A stretch of DNA of 7,466 nucleotides, from positions 1 to 7,466 of the forward strand of contig CAJBIS010000062.1 of NCBI GenBank assembly GCA_903953195.1. Reading direction: 5' to 3'. Numbering within the stretch: position 1 is the stretch's first letter; every line of letters starts with the position of its first letter. Both the position numbers and the translations under genes were made by a program. This DNA is from an uncultured Actinomycetes bacterium (GTDB lineage: Bacteria > Actinomycetota > Acidimicrobiia > Acidimicrobiales > Microtrichaceae). Positions 1-6,917 of this stretch are shown piece after piece. Below the pieces are notes generated by a model that saw nothing but the letters and a program-made list of their open reading frames with translations, was not told the origin of the DNA and searched no databases.

Positions 1-77
1 CAGTTGTTCCGACCGGCCTGACGGCAGCCGTTCCGCAGGGCGCTCCCTCGGATGCGCTGACCGCCGGCAACCACCTT
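1..77. other. Upstream non-coding stretch, no gene recognised
   Basis: I see no recognisable gene in these bases. One frame stops at 19-21, a second stops at 98-100, and the third stays open through the leader into rplC out of frame, with a translation unlike any ribosomal protein. In particular, no S10 (rpsJ) C-terminus is recognisable, although rpsJ normally precedes rplC. The stretch could be the 3' untranslated end of an upstream operon or simple intergenic DNA. There is no stem followed by a T-run that would make a convincing intrinsic terminator. Confidence 0.5.
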
Positions 78-106
78 TTGTCTCGCCGTCCGGGTACTGA
101 TACGGT
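78..106 (+). promoter_or_regulatory. Candidate SigA-type promoter for the rplC operon
   Basis: A -35-like hexamer TTGTCT (78-83) is followed after exactly 17 nt by TACGGT (101-106), which fits the TANNNT form of actinobacterial -10 boxes. The bases TGA just before it give an extended -10 (TGN). Transcription would start near 112-114, leaving an untranslated leader of about 215 nt before rplC. Support comes from motif match, spacing and position ahead of a long non-coding leader; no transcript data are available. Confidence 0.55.
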
Positions 107-116
107 CTCCCGGTCG

Positions 117-136
117 CTGTGGGTCAACGTCCACAG
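117..136 (+). promoter_or_regulatory. Leader stem-loop A near the predicted transcript 5' end
   Basis: CTGTGG (117-122) and CCACAG (131-136) form a perfect 6-bp inverted repeat around an 8-nt loop, and a G-U closing pair at 123/130 is possible. It would lie only a few bases into the transcript from the candidate promoter, where a 5' stem often protects mRNA. No T-run follows, so it is not a terminator. The function is inferred from position only. Confidence 0.4.
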
Positions 137-182
137 GATCCGCACTCGAGTCAGATGGCCCCTTCGGCCGCCTGTCCGGGTC

Positions 183-227
183 GTGTCAACCGACGTCCGG
201 CCAGGCCCTCGGGGAACCGGTCGGCAC
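183..227 (+). promoter_or_regulatory. Possible leader stem B (weaker)
   Basis: CCGAC (190-194) can pair with GTCGG (220-224), and outside it GTG (183-185) can pair with CAC (225-227) across a 4-nt TCAA bulge. The enclosed 25 nt hold competing short GC pairings, for example CCGG at 197-200 with 217-220. In DNA this rich in G and C such pairings arise easily by chance, so this is the least certain of the leader structures. Confidence 0.25.
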
Positions 228-238
228 AACCGAGTCGT

Positions 239-267
239 CGCTCCGCCGGGCCTGCCCGAGCGGAGCG
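239..267 (+). promoter_or_regulatory. Leader stem-loop C (12 bp, one bulge)
   Basis: Bases 239-246 (CGCTCCGC) pair fully with 260-267 (GCGGAGCG). The stem continues, after a single bulged A at 259, as CGGG (247-250) with CCCG (255-258), closing on a CCTG tetraloop. Twelve base pairs with one bulge make this the longest stem I can draw in the leader. It is not followed by a T-run. It could be a protein-binding or stabilising leader element; the role is inference. Confidence 0.45.
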
Positions 268-282
268 TTCGCGTGAAGGGCG

Positions 283-306
283 GTCCCTCGCTCGTTGGTG
301 AGGGAC
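283..306 (+). promoter_or_regulatory. Stem-loop D directly before the rplC ribosome binding site
   Basis: GTCCCTC (283-289) and GAGGGAC (300-306) are perfect complements. The stem can extend inward by G-U, C-G and U-G pairs to a CGTT tetraloop (293-296), giving about 10 bp. It ends 4 nt before the GGAGG of rplC, so folding, or a protein bound to it, could affect ribosome loading. Ribosomal-protein operons are commonly autoregulated by a product binding such leader RNA; in E. coli L4 acts on the S10 leader. Which protein, if any, binds here is unknown. Confidence 0.45.
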
Positions 307-310
307 AGCC

Positions 311-315
311 GGAGG
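311..315 (+). promoter_or_regulatory. Shine-Dalgarno of rplC
   Basis: GGAGG lies 12 nt before the ATG at 328, a slightly long spacing. It selects this ATG over the in-frame ATG at 295, which lies inside stem-loop D and upstream of the Shine-Dalgarno. Confidence 0.7.
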
Positions 316-327
316 AACCGAGCCACC

Positions 328-990
328 ATGGCCAAGAGAGCAATCGTCGGAGAGAAGCTGGGCATGACCCAGGTCTGGGATGAGGCGAACATCGCCATCC
401 CGGTCACCGCGCTGCGCGTCAGCCCGGCCCGCGTCGTCCAGCTCCGGACGCCCGAGCGTGACGGCTACAGCGCCGTGCAGGTGACCTACGGACAACGGGA
501 CGCCCGCAAGCTGACCAAGCCGCTCGCCGGCCACTACGCCGCCGCCGGAGTCGACCCGGGCGTGCGCCTCCTCGAGCTCCGGCTCGAGGACACCTCGGAG
601 TTCGAGGTCGGTCAGGAGATCGCTGCCGACACGTTCGCCGCCGGCGACATGGTCGACGTCACCGCCGTCAGCAAGGGCAAGGGCTTCGCCGGTCCGATGA
701 AGCGCCACGGCTTCGCCGGTCAGCCGGCGTCGCACGGCGCACACCGCGTGCACCGCATGCCCGGTTCGATCGGTCAGTGCGCCACGCCGTCCCGCGTGTT
801 CAAGGGCGTCCGCATGGCGGGGCGCATGGGTGGCACACAGGTCACGACCCTGAACCTCGAGATCGTTCGGGTCGACGTCGAACAGGGTGTCGTGCTCGTC
901 AAGGGCGCCGTGCCCGGTCCCCGCGGCGGGGTCGTCGTCGTGCGCAACGCCGTGAAGGCCCGCAGCAACGCCGGGGGAGGGGAGTCCTGA
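328..990 (+). CDS. rplC: 50S ribosomal protein L3
   Basis: L3 is an early 23S rRNA-binding protein whose long loop reaches towards the peptidyl-transferase centre. The 220-residue product opens with MAKRAIVGEKLGMTQVW, the bacterial L3 start. It carries the SKGKGFAGPMKRHGF segment (about 115-129), the loop PGSIGQCATPS (145-155) and FKGVRMAGRMGG (158-169), and ends in the usual KGAVPGP..AVKA region. The start at 328 is chosen because GGAGG precedes it and family N-termini match; an in-frame ATG at 295 would add 11 unrelated residues. At the position aligned with E. coli Gln150, the PrmB methylation site, this protein has Ala152, as I recall for other actinobacterial L3 proteins. The stop codon overlaps the rplD start by one base (TGATG), and the final GGGES residues are encoded by the rplD Shine-Dalgarno. 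Confidence 0.97.
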   Translation: MAKRAIVGEKLGMTQVWDEANIAIPVTALRVSPARVVQLRTPERDGYSAVQVTYGQRDARKLTKPLAGHYAAAGVDPGVRLLELRLEDTSEFEVGQEIAADTFAAGDMVDVTAVSKGKGFAGPMKRHGFAGQPASHGAHRVHRMPGSIGQCATPSRVFKGVRMAGRMGGTQVTTLNLEIVRVDVEQGVVLVKGAVPGPRGGVVVVRNAVKARSNAGGGES

Positions 991-1664
991 TGCCCACCGT
1001 TCCGCTCCACAACCGTGCGGGTGCCGAGGTCGGCACCGTGGAACTGCCCGACGAGGTGTTCGGCATCGAGCCGAACGTGCCCGTGATGCACCAGGTGGTG
1101 ACCGCACAGCTCGCCGCCCGCCGGTCCGGCACGCAGTCCACGAAGACCCGGGCCGAGGTCGCCGGCGGCGGTGCCAAGCCGTTCCGTCAGAAGGGCACCG
1201 GTCGTGCCCGCCAGGGTTCGATCCGTGCGCCCCAGTGGCGCGGCGGTGGCGTGGCGCTCGGGCCCAAGCCCCGCTCCTACGAGCAGCGCACGCCCAAGAA
1301 GATGAAGCGCCTCGCGCTGCGTTCGGCGCTGTCCGATCGTGCGGCCGAGGGCAAGGTCGTCGTGGTCGAGGACTGGGACTTCGCAGCGCCCCGCACCAAG
1401 GACGCCGTGGCGTTCCTGTCGGCGGTCGGGCTCGAGGGCCGGGTCCTGATCGTGGTCCCGTTCGACCACGACGTGGCGCAGAAGACGTTCCGCAATCTGC
1501 CCGACGTCCACGTGCTGACCCCGGGTGAGCTCAACACCTACGACGTGCTCGTCAACGACGTCGTGGTCTTCAGCGCCGACACGGTGCCGGGGAACGAGCC
1601 CGAGTCCGGAGCACCTGAGTCCGGAGCAGATGAGACCGCCACCGCAGGGGAGGCCGCGTCGTGA
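990..1664 (+). CDS. rplD: 50S ribosomal protein L4
   Basis: L4 has a globular domain on the 50S surface and a long basic loop lining the exit tunnel at its constriction. The 224-residue product shows that loop at about residues 44-100, including AKPFRQKGTGRARQGSIRAP and QWRGGGVALGPKPR, followed by the globular half (VVVVEDW, LIVVP, NTYDVLVND). The core ends near residue 198. The remaining 26 residues are an acidic, Gly/Ala-rich tail beyond the usual length (E. coli L4 has 201 residues) and contain a duplicated PESGA. Translation starts at the ATG overlapping the rplC stop, with GGAGGGGAG at 976-984 as a strong Shine-Dalgarno. The stop overlaps the rplW GTG start by 4 nt. In E. coli L4 is also the repressor of its own operon; whether that holds here cannot be read from the sequence. 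Confidence 0.97.
   Translation: MPTVPLHNRAGAEVGTVELPDEVFGIEPNVPVMHQVVTAQLAARRSGTQSTKTRAEVAGGGAKPFRQKGTGRARQGSIRAPQWRGGGVALGPKPRSYEQRTPKKMKRLALRSALSDRAAEGKVVVVEDWDFAAPRTKDAVAFLSAVGLEGRVLIVVPFDHDVAQKTFRNLPDVHVLTPGELNTYDVLVNDVVVFSADTVPGNEPESGAPESGADETATAGEAAS
1602..1628 (+). repeat. Duplicated 12-nt motif, period 15, in the rplD 3' end
   Basis: The 12-base GAGTCCGGAGCA occurs at 1602-1613 and again at 1617-1628, exactly 15 nt apart, so the reading frame is kept and the protein gains PESGA twice. It lies wholly within the acidic tail of L4, outside the conserved fold, and looks like a small slippage-type duplication. Confidence 0.7.
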
Positions 1665-1978
1665 GTGCCAACCAGCTCGGCAAGGACCCCCGGAGCGTGA
1701 TCCTCCGACCGGTCGTCAGCGAGAAGTCCTACGGGCTCCTCGATCAGGGCGTCTACACGTTCGAGGTCGCCTCGGACTCGTCGAAGCCCGAGATCCGCGA
1801 CGCCGTCCAGGCCATCTGGCCCGGCGTCAAGGTGCAGAGCGTCAACACGTTGAACCGCAAGGGCAAGCGGATGCGCAACCGTCGCAGCCCCACGTTCGGC
1901 CGCCGTTCCAACATCAAGCGTGCGCTGGTGACCCTGTCGCCGGACAGCGCGCAGATCGATCTGTTCGAGGTGAAGTGA
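1661..1978 (+). CDS. rplW: 50S ribosomal protein L23
   Basis: L23 sits at the rim of the exit tunnel and is the main docking site for trigger factor and the signal recognition particle. The 105-residue product has the family pattern LRPVVSEKSYGLLDQG, then a TFEVASDSSKPEIRDAV segment and the basic loop NRKGKRMRNRR..FGRRSNIKRALVTL. Glu21 in VVSEKS aligns with E. coli Glu18, the trigger-factor contact. The start is GTG, overlapping the rplD stop in GTGA, with GGAGG at 1649-1653 seven nt upstream. Length is ordinary. One base (1979) separates its stop from rplB, and GAGGTGA at 1967-1973 inside its last codons serves as the rplB ribosome binding site. Confidence 0.96.
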   Translation: MSANQLGKDPRSVILRPVVSEKSYGLLDQGVYTFEVASDSSKPEIRDAVQAIWPGVKVQSVNTLNRKGKRMRNRRSPTFGRRSNIKRALVTLSPDSAQIDLFEVK

Positions 1979-1979
1979 G

Positions 1980-2815
<836 letters not shown>

Positions 2816-2816
<1 letters not shown>

Positions 2817-2825
2817 GGAGGGAGG
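2816..2825 (+). promoter_or_regulatory. Double Shine-Dalgarno of rpsS
   Basis: AGGAGGGAGG occupies the 13-nt gap between rplB and rpsS. AGGAGG at 2816-2821 stands 8 nt before the GTG at 2830 and is the likely functional core; the second GGAGG (2821-2825) is only 4 nt away. The site decides the GTG start, since the frame is open further upstream inside rplB. Confidence 0.7.
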
Positions 2826-2829
2826 CATC

Positions 2830-3114
2830 GTGCCCCGCAGTCTGAAGAAGGGTCCCTTCGTGGACGACCATCTGCTCAAGAAGGTCGACGCGCTCAACGA
2901 GTCGGGATCCAAGAGCGTGATCAAGACCTGGTCGCGCCGTTCCACGATCATCCCCGAGATGGTCGGCCACACCATCGCCGTCCACGACGGCCGCAAGCAC
3001 ATCCCGGTGTACGTGACCGAGGCGATGGTCGGCCACAAGCTCGGTGAGTTCGCTCCGACCCGGACGTTCAAGTTCCACGCCGGGCAGGAGAAGGGCGCGA
3101 AGGGCCGCCGCTGA
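2830..3114 (+). CDS. rpsS: 30S ribosomal protein S19
   Basis: S19 lies in the head of the 30S subunit, contacts S13 and binds 16S rRNA near the A-site side. The 94-residue product matches the family from end to end: MPRSLKKGPFVDDHLLKKV, then IKTWSRRSTIIPEMVGHTIAVHDGRKH, IPVYVTEAMVGHKLGEFAPTRTF and a basic tail. Its start is GTG at 2830, chosen because the family begins (M)PRSLKKGPF and because AGGAGG sits 8 nt before it; upstream in-frame codons belong to the out-of-frame part of rplB. Length is normal (92-95 in most bacteria). The stop overlaps the rplV ATG by one base. Confidence 0.97.
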   Translation: MPRSLKKGPFVDDHLLKKVDALNESGSKSVIKTWSRRSTIIPEMVGHTIAVHDGRKHIPVYVTEAMVGHKLGEFAPTRTFKFHAGQEKGAKGRR

Positions 3115-3859
3115 TGTCCACTGCAACGCACGCCAAGACCAATGAGCGCCCCGGCGTCCGCGCCGTGCACCGCAACGCACGCACGTCGGCGACGAAGGTG
3201 CGCGTGGTGCTCGACCTGATCCGCAACAAGCCGGTCGGTGAGGCCCGCAACATTCTGACCTTCTCCGACCGCGGCGCCTCCGACCTGGTCATCAAGGTGC
3301 TCGACTCCGCCGTGGCCAACGCCGCGAACAACAACGACATCCCGCCGGACGAGCTCTACGTCGCCGCCTGCTACGCGGACGAGGGCCCGACCATGAACCG
3401 TTGGCGTCCCCGTGCCCGTGGCCGTGCCACCCGGATCCGCAAGCGGACCGCGCACATCACGGTGATCGTCGGCCGGTACACCGTCACCGAACTCGAGGTG
3501 ATCCGTGAGCGGGCCGCGGCCACCGGCCGCACCCAGCCCGATGCGGCCGCACAGCGCGCCCGTCGAGTCGCCAAGAGCAAGTCGGCGTCCGAGTCCGACG
3601 AGCCGGTCACGGACGAGGAGCTCGACGAGACCACGACCGCGACCGACGAGGCGGAGGTCGAGACGGCGGACACGAGCGAGACCGCGGCTGACGAGACTGC
3701 GGCTGACGAGAGCGCGGCTGACGAGACAGCGGCTGACGACGCGGCATCCGAAGCGGTCGTCGAGGACGCCGAGGAGCTCGAGGCCGCAGAGGACGCTGCT
3801 GATGAGGGCGCCGATGAGGCCGCCGACGCAGATGACGAGTCCAGGAAGGACGAGGACTG

Positions 3860-3860
<1 letters not shown>
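3114..3860 (+). CDS. rplV: 50S ribosomal protein L22 with long acidic C-terminal tail
   Basis: L22 has a globular domain on the 50S surface near the tunnel exit and a beta-hairpin that forms the tunnel constriction with L4. Residues 14-125 are a normal L22 core: VRAVHRNARTSATKVRVVLDLIRNKPV, SAVANAANNND, and the hairpin tip around GPTMNRWRPRARGRATRIRKRT. The protein is 248 residues, more than twice the 110 of E. coli. After a basic linker (about 132-157), residues 160-248 contain 41 Asp/Glu against two basic residues and are low in complexity (ADETAADES-type repeats), so probably disordered. The acidic tail is in frame without an interruption and is followed directly by rpsC (TGATG), so it is unlikely to be a frameshift artefact. 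Extended L22 tails occur in other actinobacteria, to my knowledge, but I cannot check one this acidic. Confidence 0.95.
3684..3743 (+). repeat. 15-nt tandem repeat within the rplV tail
   Basis: Four consecutive units starting GCGGCTGACGA begin at 3684, 3699, 3714 and 3729, with a period of exactly 15 nt. The units differ mainly in their last bases. They encode a five-residue repeat of the form AADE(T/S). The exact multiple of three preserves the frame, and the near identity at DNA level suggests recent slippage or amplification in the disordered acidic tail of L22. Confidence 0.8.
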
Positions 3861-4762
<902 letters not shown>

Positions 4763-4764
4763 CC

Positions 4765-5181
4765 ATGTTGATGCCTCGCAAGGTCAAGCACCGCAAGCAG
4801 CACCGGGGTCGCCTGAAGGGCACCTCCAAGGGTGGGACGTCCGTGTCCCACGGCCAGTACGGCATCCAGGCCCTCGAGCCCGGGTGGATCACCGCCCGGC
4901 AGATCGAGGCCGCCCGTATCGCCATGACCCGCCACATCAAGCGCGGCGGCAAGGTCTGGATCAACATCTTCCCGGACAAGCCCGTCACGCAGAAGCCGGC
5001 CGAGACCCGCATGGGTTCCGGCAAGGGCAACCCCGAGCGCTGGGTCGCCGTGGTCAAGCCGGGTCGTGTGCTGTTCGAGCTCAGCTACCCGGACGACGAG
5101 ATCGCCCGTGGCGCGCTGAACCGTGCCATCCAGAAGCTGCCGATCAAGGCCCGCATCATCCTGCGCGAGGAGGGGTACTGA
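4765..5181 (+). CDS. rplP: 50S ribosomal protein L16
   Basis: L16 helps shape the A-site region of the 50S subunit and joins late in assembly. The 138-residue product is full length and matches throughout: MLMPRKVKHRKQHRGRLKG, the GQYGIQALEPGWITARQIEAAR block, RHIKRGGKVWINIFPDKPVT, TRMGSGKGNPERWVAVVKPGR and the C-terminal LPIKARII. Arg82 aligns with E. coli Arg81, hydroxylated there. The start at 4765 gives the common MLMPR N-terminus; the ATG at 4771 is a possible alternative two codons in. No strong Shine-Dalgarno is visible in the 2-nt gap or the preceding bases, so initiation probably relies on coupling to rpsC. Its stop overlaps rpmC (TGATG). Confidence 0.97.
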   Translation: MLMPRKVKHRKQHRGRLKGTSKGGTSVSHGQYGIQALEPGWITARQIEAARIAMTRHIKRGGKVWINIFPDKPVTQKPAETRMGSGKGNPERWVAVVKPGRVLFELSYPDDEIARGALNRAIQKLPIKARIILREEGY

Positions 5182-5402
5182 TGGCGTCGACCAACGTGCG
5201 AGATCTGGGCGACGCCCAGCTCGTGGAGTTCCTCGCCGAGGAACGAGACCGACTGTTCAAGCTGCGGTTCCAGCTGGCCACCGGCCAGCTCGAGAACTCG
5301 GCACGTATCGCCCAGACGAAGCGGGACATCGCTCGGGCACTGACCGAGCTGCGTGACCGTGAGATCCAGGCGGCTGAGGCCACCCAGGGAGGTGAGTCCT
5401 GA
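5181..5402 (+). CDS. rpmC: 50S ribosomal protein L29
   Basis: L29 is a small helical-hairpin protein at the rim of the exit tunnel beside L23. The 73-residue product shows the two-helix pattern: NVRDLGDAQLVEFLAEERDRLFKLRFQLATGQLENSARI (first helix and turn with the conserved LFKLRFQLATGQL), then AQTKRDIARALTELRDRE (second helix). The start is the ATG overlapping the rplP stop, with AGGAGG at 5168-5173 seven nt before it. The frame remains open upstream inside rplP, but that part is a shadow. The last residues QGGES are encoded by the rpsQ Shine-Dalgarno GGAGGTGAG. Confidence 0.95.
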   Translation: MASTNVRDLGDAQLVEFLAEERDRLFKLRFQLATGQLENSARIAQTKRDIARALTELRDREIQAAEATQGGES

Positions 5403-5404
5403 TG
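5388..5404 (+). promoter_or_regulatory. Shine-Dalgarno/stop/start module between rpmC and rpsQ
   Basis: GGAGGTGAGTCCTGATG combines a near-perfect anti-Shine-Dalgarno complement, the rpmC stop and the overlapping rpsQ ATG. It differs in a single base from the module at 976-992 between rplC and rplD. Very similar GGAGGTGA sites lie before rplX (6036) and rplE (6339). Confidence 0.65.
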
Positions 5405-5683
5405 ACAGATGAGTCGAGCACCGAGAGCACCGAGCGCAACGCGCGCAAGGTCCGAGAGGGCATCGTCACGTCCAACAAGATGGATCGGACCGCGGTCGTG
5501 ACCGTGACCGAGCGGGTGCGTCACCCGAAGTACTCCAAGACGCTGCAGCAGGACAAGAAGCTCTACGTCCACGACGAGACCAACGACCTCAACATCGGTG
5601 TCCGCGTCCGTGTGATGGAGACCCGCCCGCTGTCGAAGACCAAGCGCTGGCGTGTGGTCGAGGTCCTGGAGCGTGCCCGATGA
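5402..5683 (+). CDS. rpsQ: 30S ribosomal protein S17
   Basis: S17 is a primary 16S rRNA-binding protein with an OB fold, in the body of the 30S subunit. The 93-residue product contains the full family core: REGIVTSNKMDRTAVVTVTERVRHPKYSK, KKLYVHDETND, IGVRVRVMETRPLSKTKRWRVVEVLE. The first 15 or so residues (MTDESSTESTERNAR) are a polar, partly acidic extension with a tandem STE STE produced by a 9-nt direct repeat. The start is the ATG overlapping the rpmC stop, preceded by GGAGGTGAG at good spacing. This gene usually closes the S10 operon, but here its stop overlaps rplN by ATGA with no room for a terminator or promoter. Confidence 0.96.
   Translation: MTDESSTESTERNARKVREGIVTSNKMDRTAVVTVTERVRHPKYSKTLQQDKKLYVHDETNDLNIGVRVRVMETRPLSKTKRWRVVEVLERAR
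5416..5433 (+). repeat. 9-nt tandem duplication in the rpsQ 5' end
   Basis: GAGCACCGA occurs twice back to back (5416-5424 and 5425-5433), in a multiple of three, within the variable N-terminal extension of S17 (STESTE in the protein). Confidence 0.6.
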
Positions 5684-6048
5684 TCCAGCAGGAGAGCCGC
5701 CTCAAGGTGGCCGACAACTCGGGCGCCAAGGAGATCCTCGTGATCAAGGTGCTGGGCGGCTCGAAGCGCCGCTACGCCTCGATCGGCGACGTCATCGTGG
5801 CGACCGTCAAGGACGCGCTGCCCGGCGCGGCCGTCAAGAAGGGCGAGGTCGTGAAGTGCGTCGTCGTCCGCGTGAAGAAGGAGAAGCGGCGGCCGGACGG
5901 CAGCTACATCCGCTTCGACGAGAACGCGGCCGTGCTCATCAACGACCAGAAGCAGCCCCGCGGCACCCGCATCTTCGGCCCGGTGGGCCGCGAGCTGCGT
6001 GAGAAGCGCTTCATGCGCATCGTGTCGCTGGCTCCGGAGGTGATCTGA
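5680..6048 (+). CDS. rplN: 50S ribosomal protein L14
   Basis: L14 lies at the subunit interface of the 50S and contacts 16S rRNA; in other bacteria the silencing factor RsfS binds it. The 122-residue product has the standard length and sequence: MIQQESRLKVADNSGAKEI, VLGGSKRRYASIGDVIVATVKDA, KKGEVVKCVVVRVKKEKRRPDGSYIRFDENAAVLIN and GTRIFGPVGRELREK. The start is the ATG in ATGA, shared with the rpsQ stop. No strong Shine-Dalgarno is visible immediately upstream, so translation is probably coupled to rpsQ. It begins the spc-type block, which here follows the S10 block without interruption. Confidence 0.98.
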   Translation: MIQQESRLKVADNSGAKEILVIKVLGGSKRRYASIGDVIVATVKDALPGAAVKKGEVVKCVVVRVKKEKRRPDGSYIRFDENAAVLINDQKQPRGTRIFGPVGRELREKRFMRIVSLAPEVI

Positions 6049-6353
6049 TGAAGATCCGCAAGGGTGACCGCGTCCGCGTCCTCACGGGCAAGGACCGCGG
6101 CAAGGAGGGTGAGGTCATCGCCGTCCATCCCGACACCAACAAGGTGACCGTCGAGGGCGTCAACGTCGCCAAGCGGTCGCAGAAGCCGACCCGGGCCATG
6201 CAGCAGGGCGGCATCATCGACAAGATCATGCCGATCGACGCGTCGAACGTCGCGCTCATCGACAGCGACGGCCGGACGACTCGCGTCGGCTACCGGATCG
6301 GCGACGACGGGACCAAGACCCGGATCAGCCGGCGGACCGGAGGTGAGCTGTGA
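6048..6353 (+). CDS. rplX: 50S ribosomal protein L24
   Basis: L24 starts 50S assembly by binding the 5' domain of 23S rRNA and later sits near the tunnel exit. The 101-residue product opens with MKIRKGDRVRVLTGKDRGKEGEV, the KOW motif (about residues 2-30). It continues with VEGVNVAKRSQKPT, GGIIDKIMPIDASNVAL and a C-terminal TRVGYRIGDDGTKTRISRRTG. Length is normal. The ATG overlaps the rplN stop (TGATG), and GGAGGTGA at 6036-6043 inside the end of rplN is the ribosome binding site. The stop shares four bases (GTGA) with the rplE start. Confidence 0.97.
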   Translation: MKIRKGDRVRVLTGKDRGKEGEVIAVHPDTNKVTVEGVNVAKRSQKPTRAMQQGGIIDKIMPIDASNVALIDSDGRTTRVGYRIGDDGTKTRISRRTGGEL

Positions 6354-6916
6354 CCACCACGACGATCCCTCGCCTGAAGGCGAAGTACAACGACGAGCTC
6401 CGCGCCGCGTTGCAGCAGACCCTGGAGCTGCCCAACGTGATGCAGGTGCCGCGACTCGAGAAGATCGTGGTCAACGTGGGTGTCGGCCGTGCGGTCGACA
6501 ACAAGGGCCTCATCGACAAGGTCGTCGAGGACCTCACCACGATCTGCGGGCAGAAGCCCGTCGTGACCAAGGCCAAGAAGTCGATCGCCGGCTTCAAGCT
6601 CCGCGAGGGCAACGCGATCGGCGTCAAGGTGACGCTGCGCGGCGACACCATGTGGGAGTTCTTCGACCGGCTGGTCACGCTGGCGATCCCCCGCATCCGT
6701 GACTTCCGTGGGCTTCCCACGAAGAGCTTCGACGGACGTGGCAACTACACCTTCGGGGTGACCGAGCAGCTGATCTTCCCCGAGATCGACTACGACCGTG
6801 TCGATGCCTCTCGTGGCATGGACATCACGATCGTGACCACCGCACAGAACGATGCCGAAGGCCGGGCGCTCCTGGACTCCTTCGGTTTCCCATTCCGACG
6901 TGAAGGGCAGCAGTGA
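6350..6916 (+). CDS. rplE: 50S ribosomal protein L5
   Basis: L5 binds 5S rRNA in the central protuberance and contacts the P-site tRNA and the 30S head. The 188-residue product contains the family blocks: PRLKAKYNDELRAAL, NVMQVPRLEKIVVNVGVGRA, QKPVVTKAKKSIAGFKLREGNAIG, VTLRGDTMWEFFDRLV, PRIRDFRGLP and GNYTFGVTEQLIFPEIDYD, ending GMDITIVTTA..EGRALLDSFGFPF. The start is GTG in the GTGA overlap with rplX, with GGAGG at 6339-6343 six nt before it. Length agrees with actinobacterial L5. One base separates its stop from rpsZ. Confidence 0.97.
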   Translation: MTTTTIPRLKAKYNDELRAALQQTLELPNVMQVPRLEKIVVNVGVGRAVDNKGLIDKVVEDLTTICGQKPVVTKAKKSIAGFKLREGNAIGVKVTLRGDTMWEFFDRLVTLAIPRIRDFRGLPTKSFDGRGNYTFGVTEQLIFPEIDYDRVDASRGMDITIVTTAQNDAEGRALLDSFGFPFRREGQQ

Positions 6917-6917
6917 C

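Noticed and set aside
1..21. Possible C-terminal end of rpsJ (frame ending TGA at 19-21)
   Set aside because: The readable residues (QLFRPA) do not resemble the S10 C-terminus, and seven codons are too few to support a gene.
239..306. Leader hairpins as intrinsic terminators
   Set aside because: Neither stem is followed by a T-rich tract, and termination here would cut off the whole ribosomal operon. They may still act as protein-binding or stabilising structures.
295..327. Upstream in-frame ATG for rplC
   Set aside because: It would add 11 residues unlike L3 N-termini and lies inside the stem-loop and before the GGAGG at 311-315, whereas the ATG at 328 fits both the family start and the ribosome binding site.
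78..383. Plus-strand open frame of 101 residues in the leader
   Set aside because: It begins at the TTG of the putative -35 box, runs out of frame into rplC, is Arg/Pro-rich and has no Shine-Dalgarno. The same applies to the 60-residue frame at 119-301.
151..1107. 318-residue minus-strand open frame across the leader and rplC
   Set aside because: Antisense to rplC with an Arg/Gly/His-rich composition typical of GC-rich shadow frames; no domain and no convincing start site.
3684..3743. CRISPR-like or phage-type repeat array
   Set aside because: The 15-nt units are directly adjacent without spacers, keep the rplV reading frame and encode an acidic peptide repeat.
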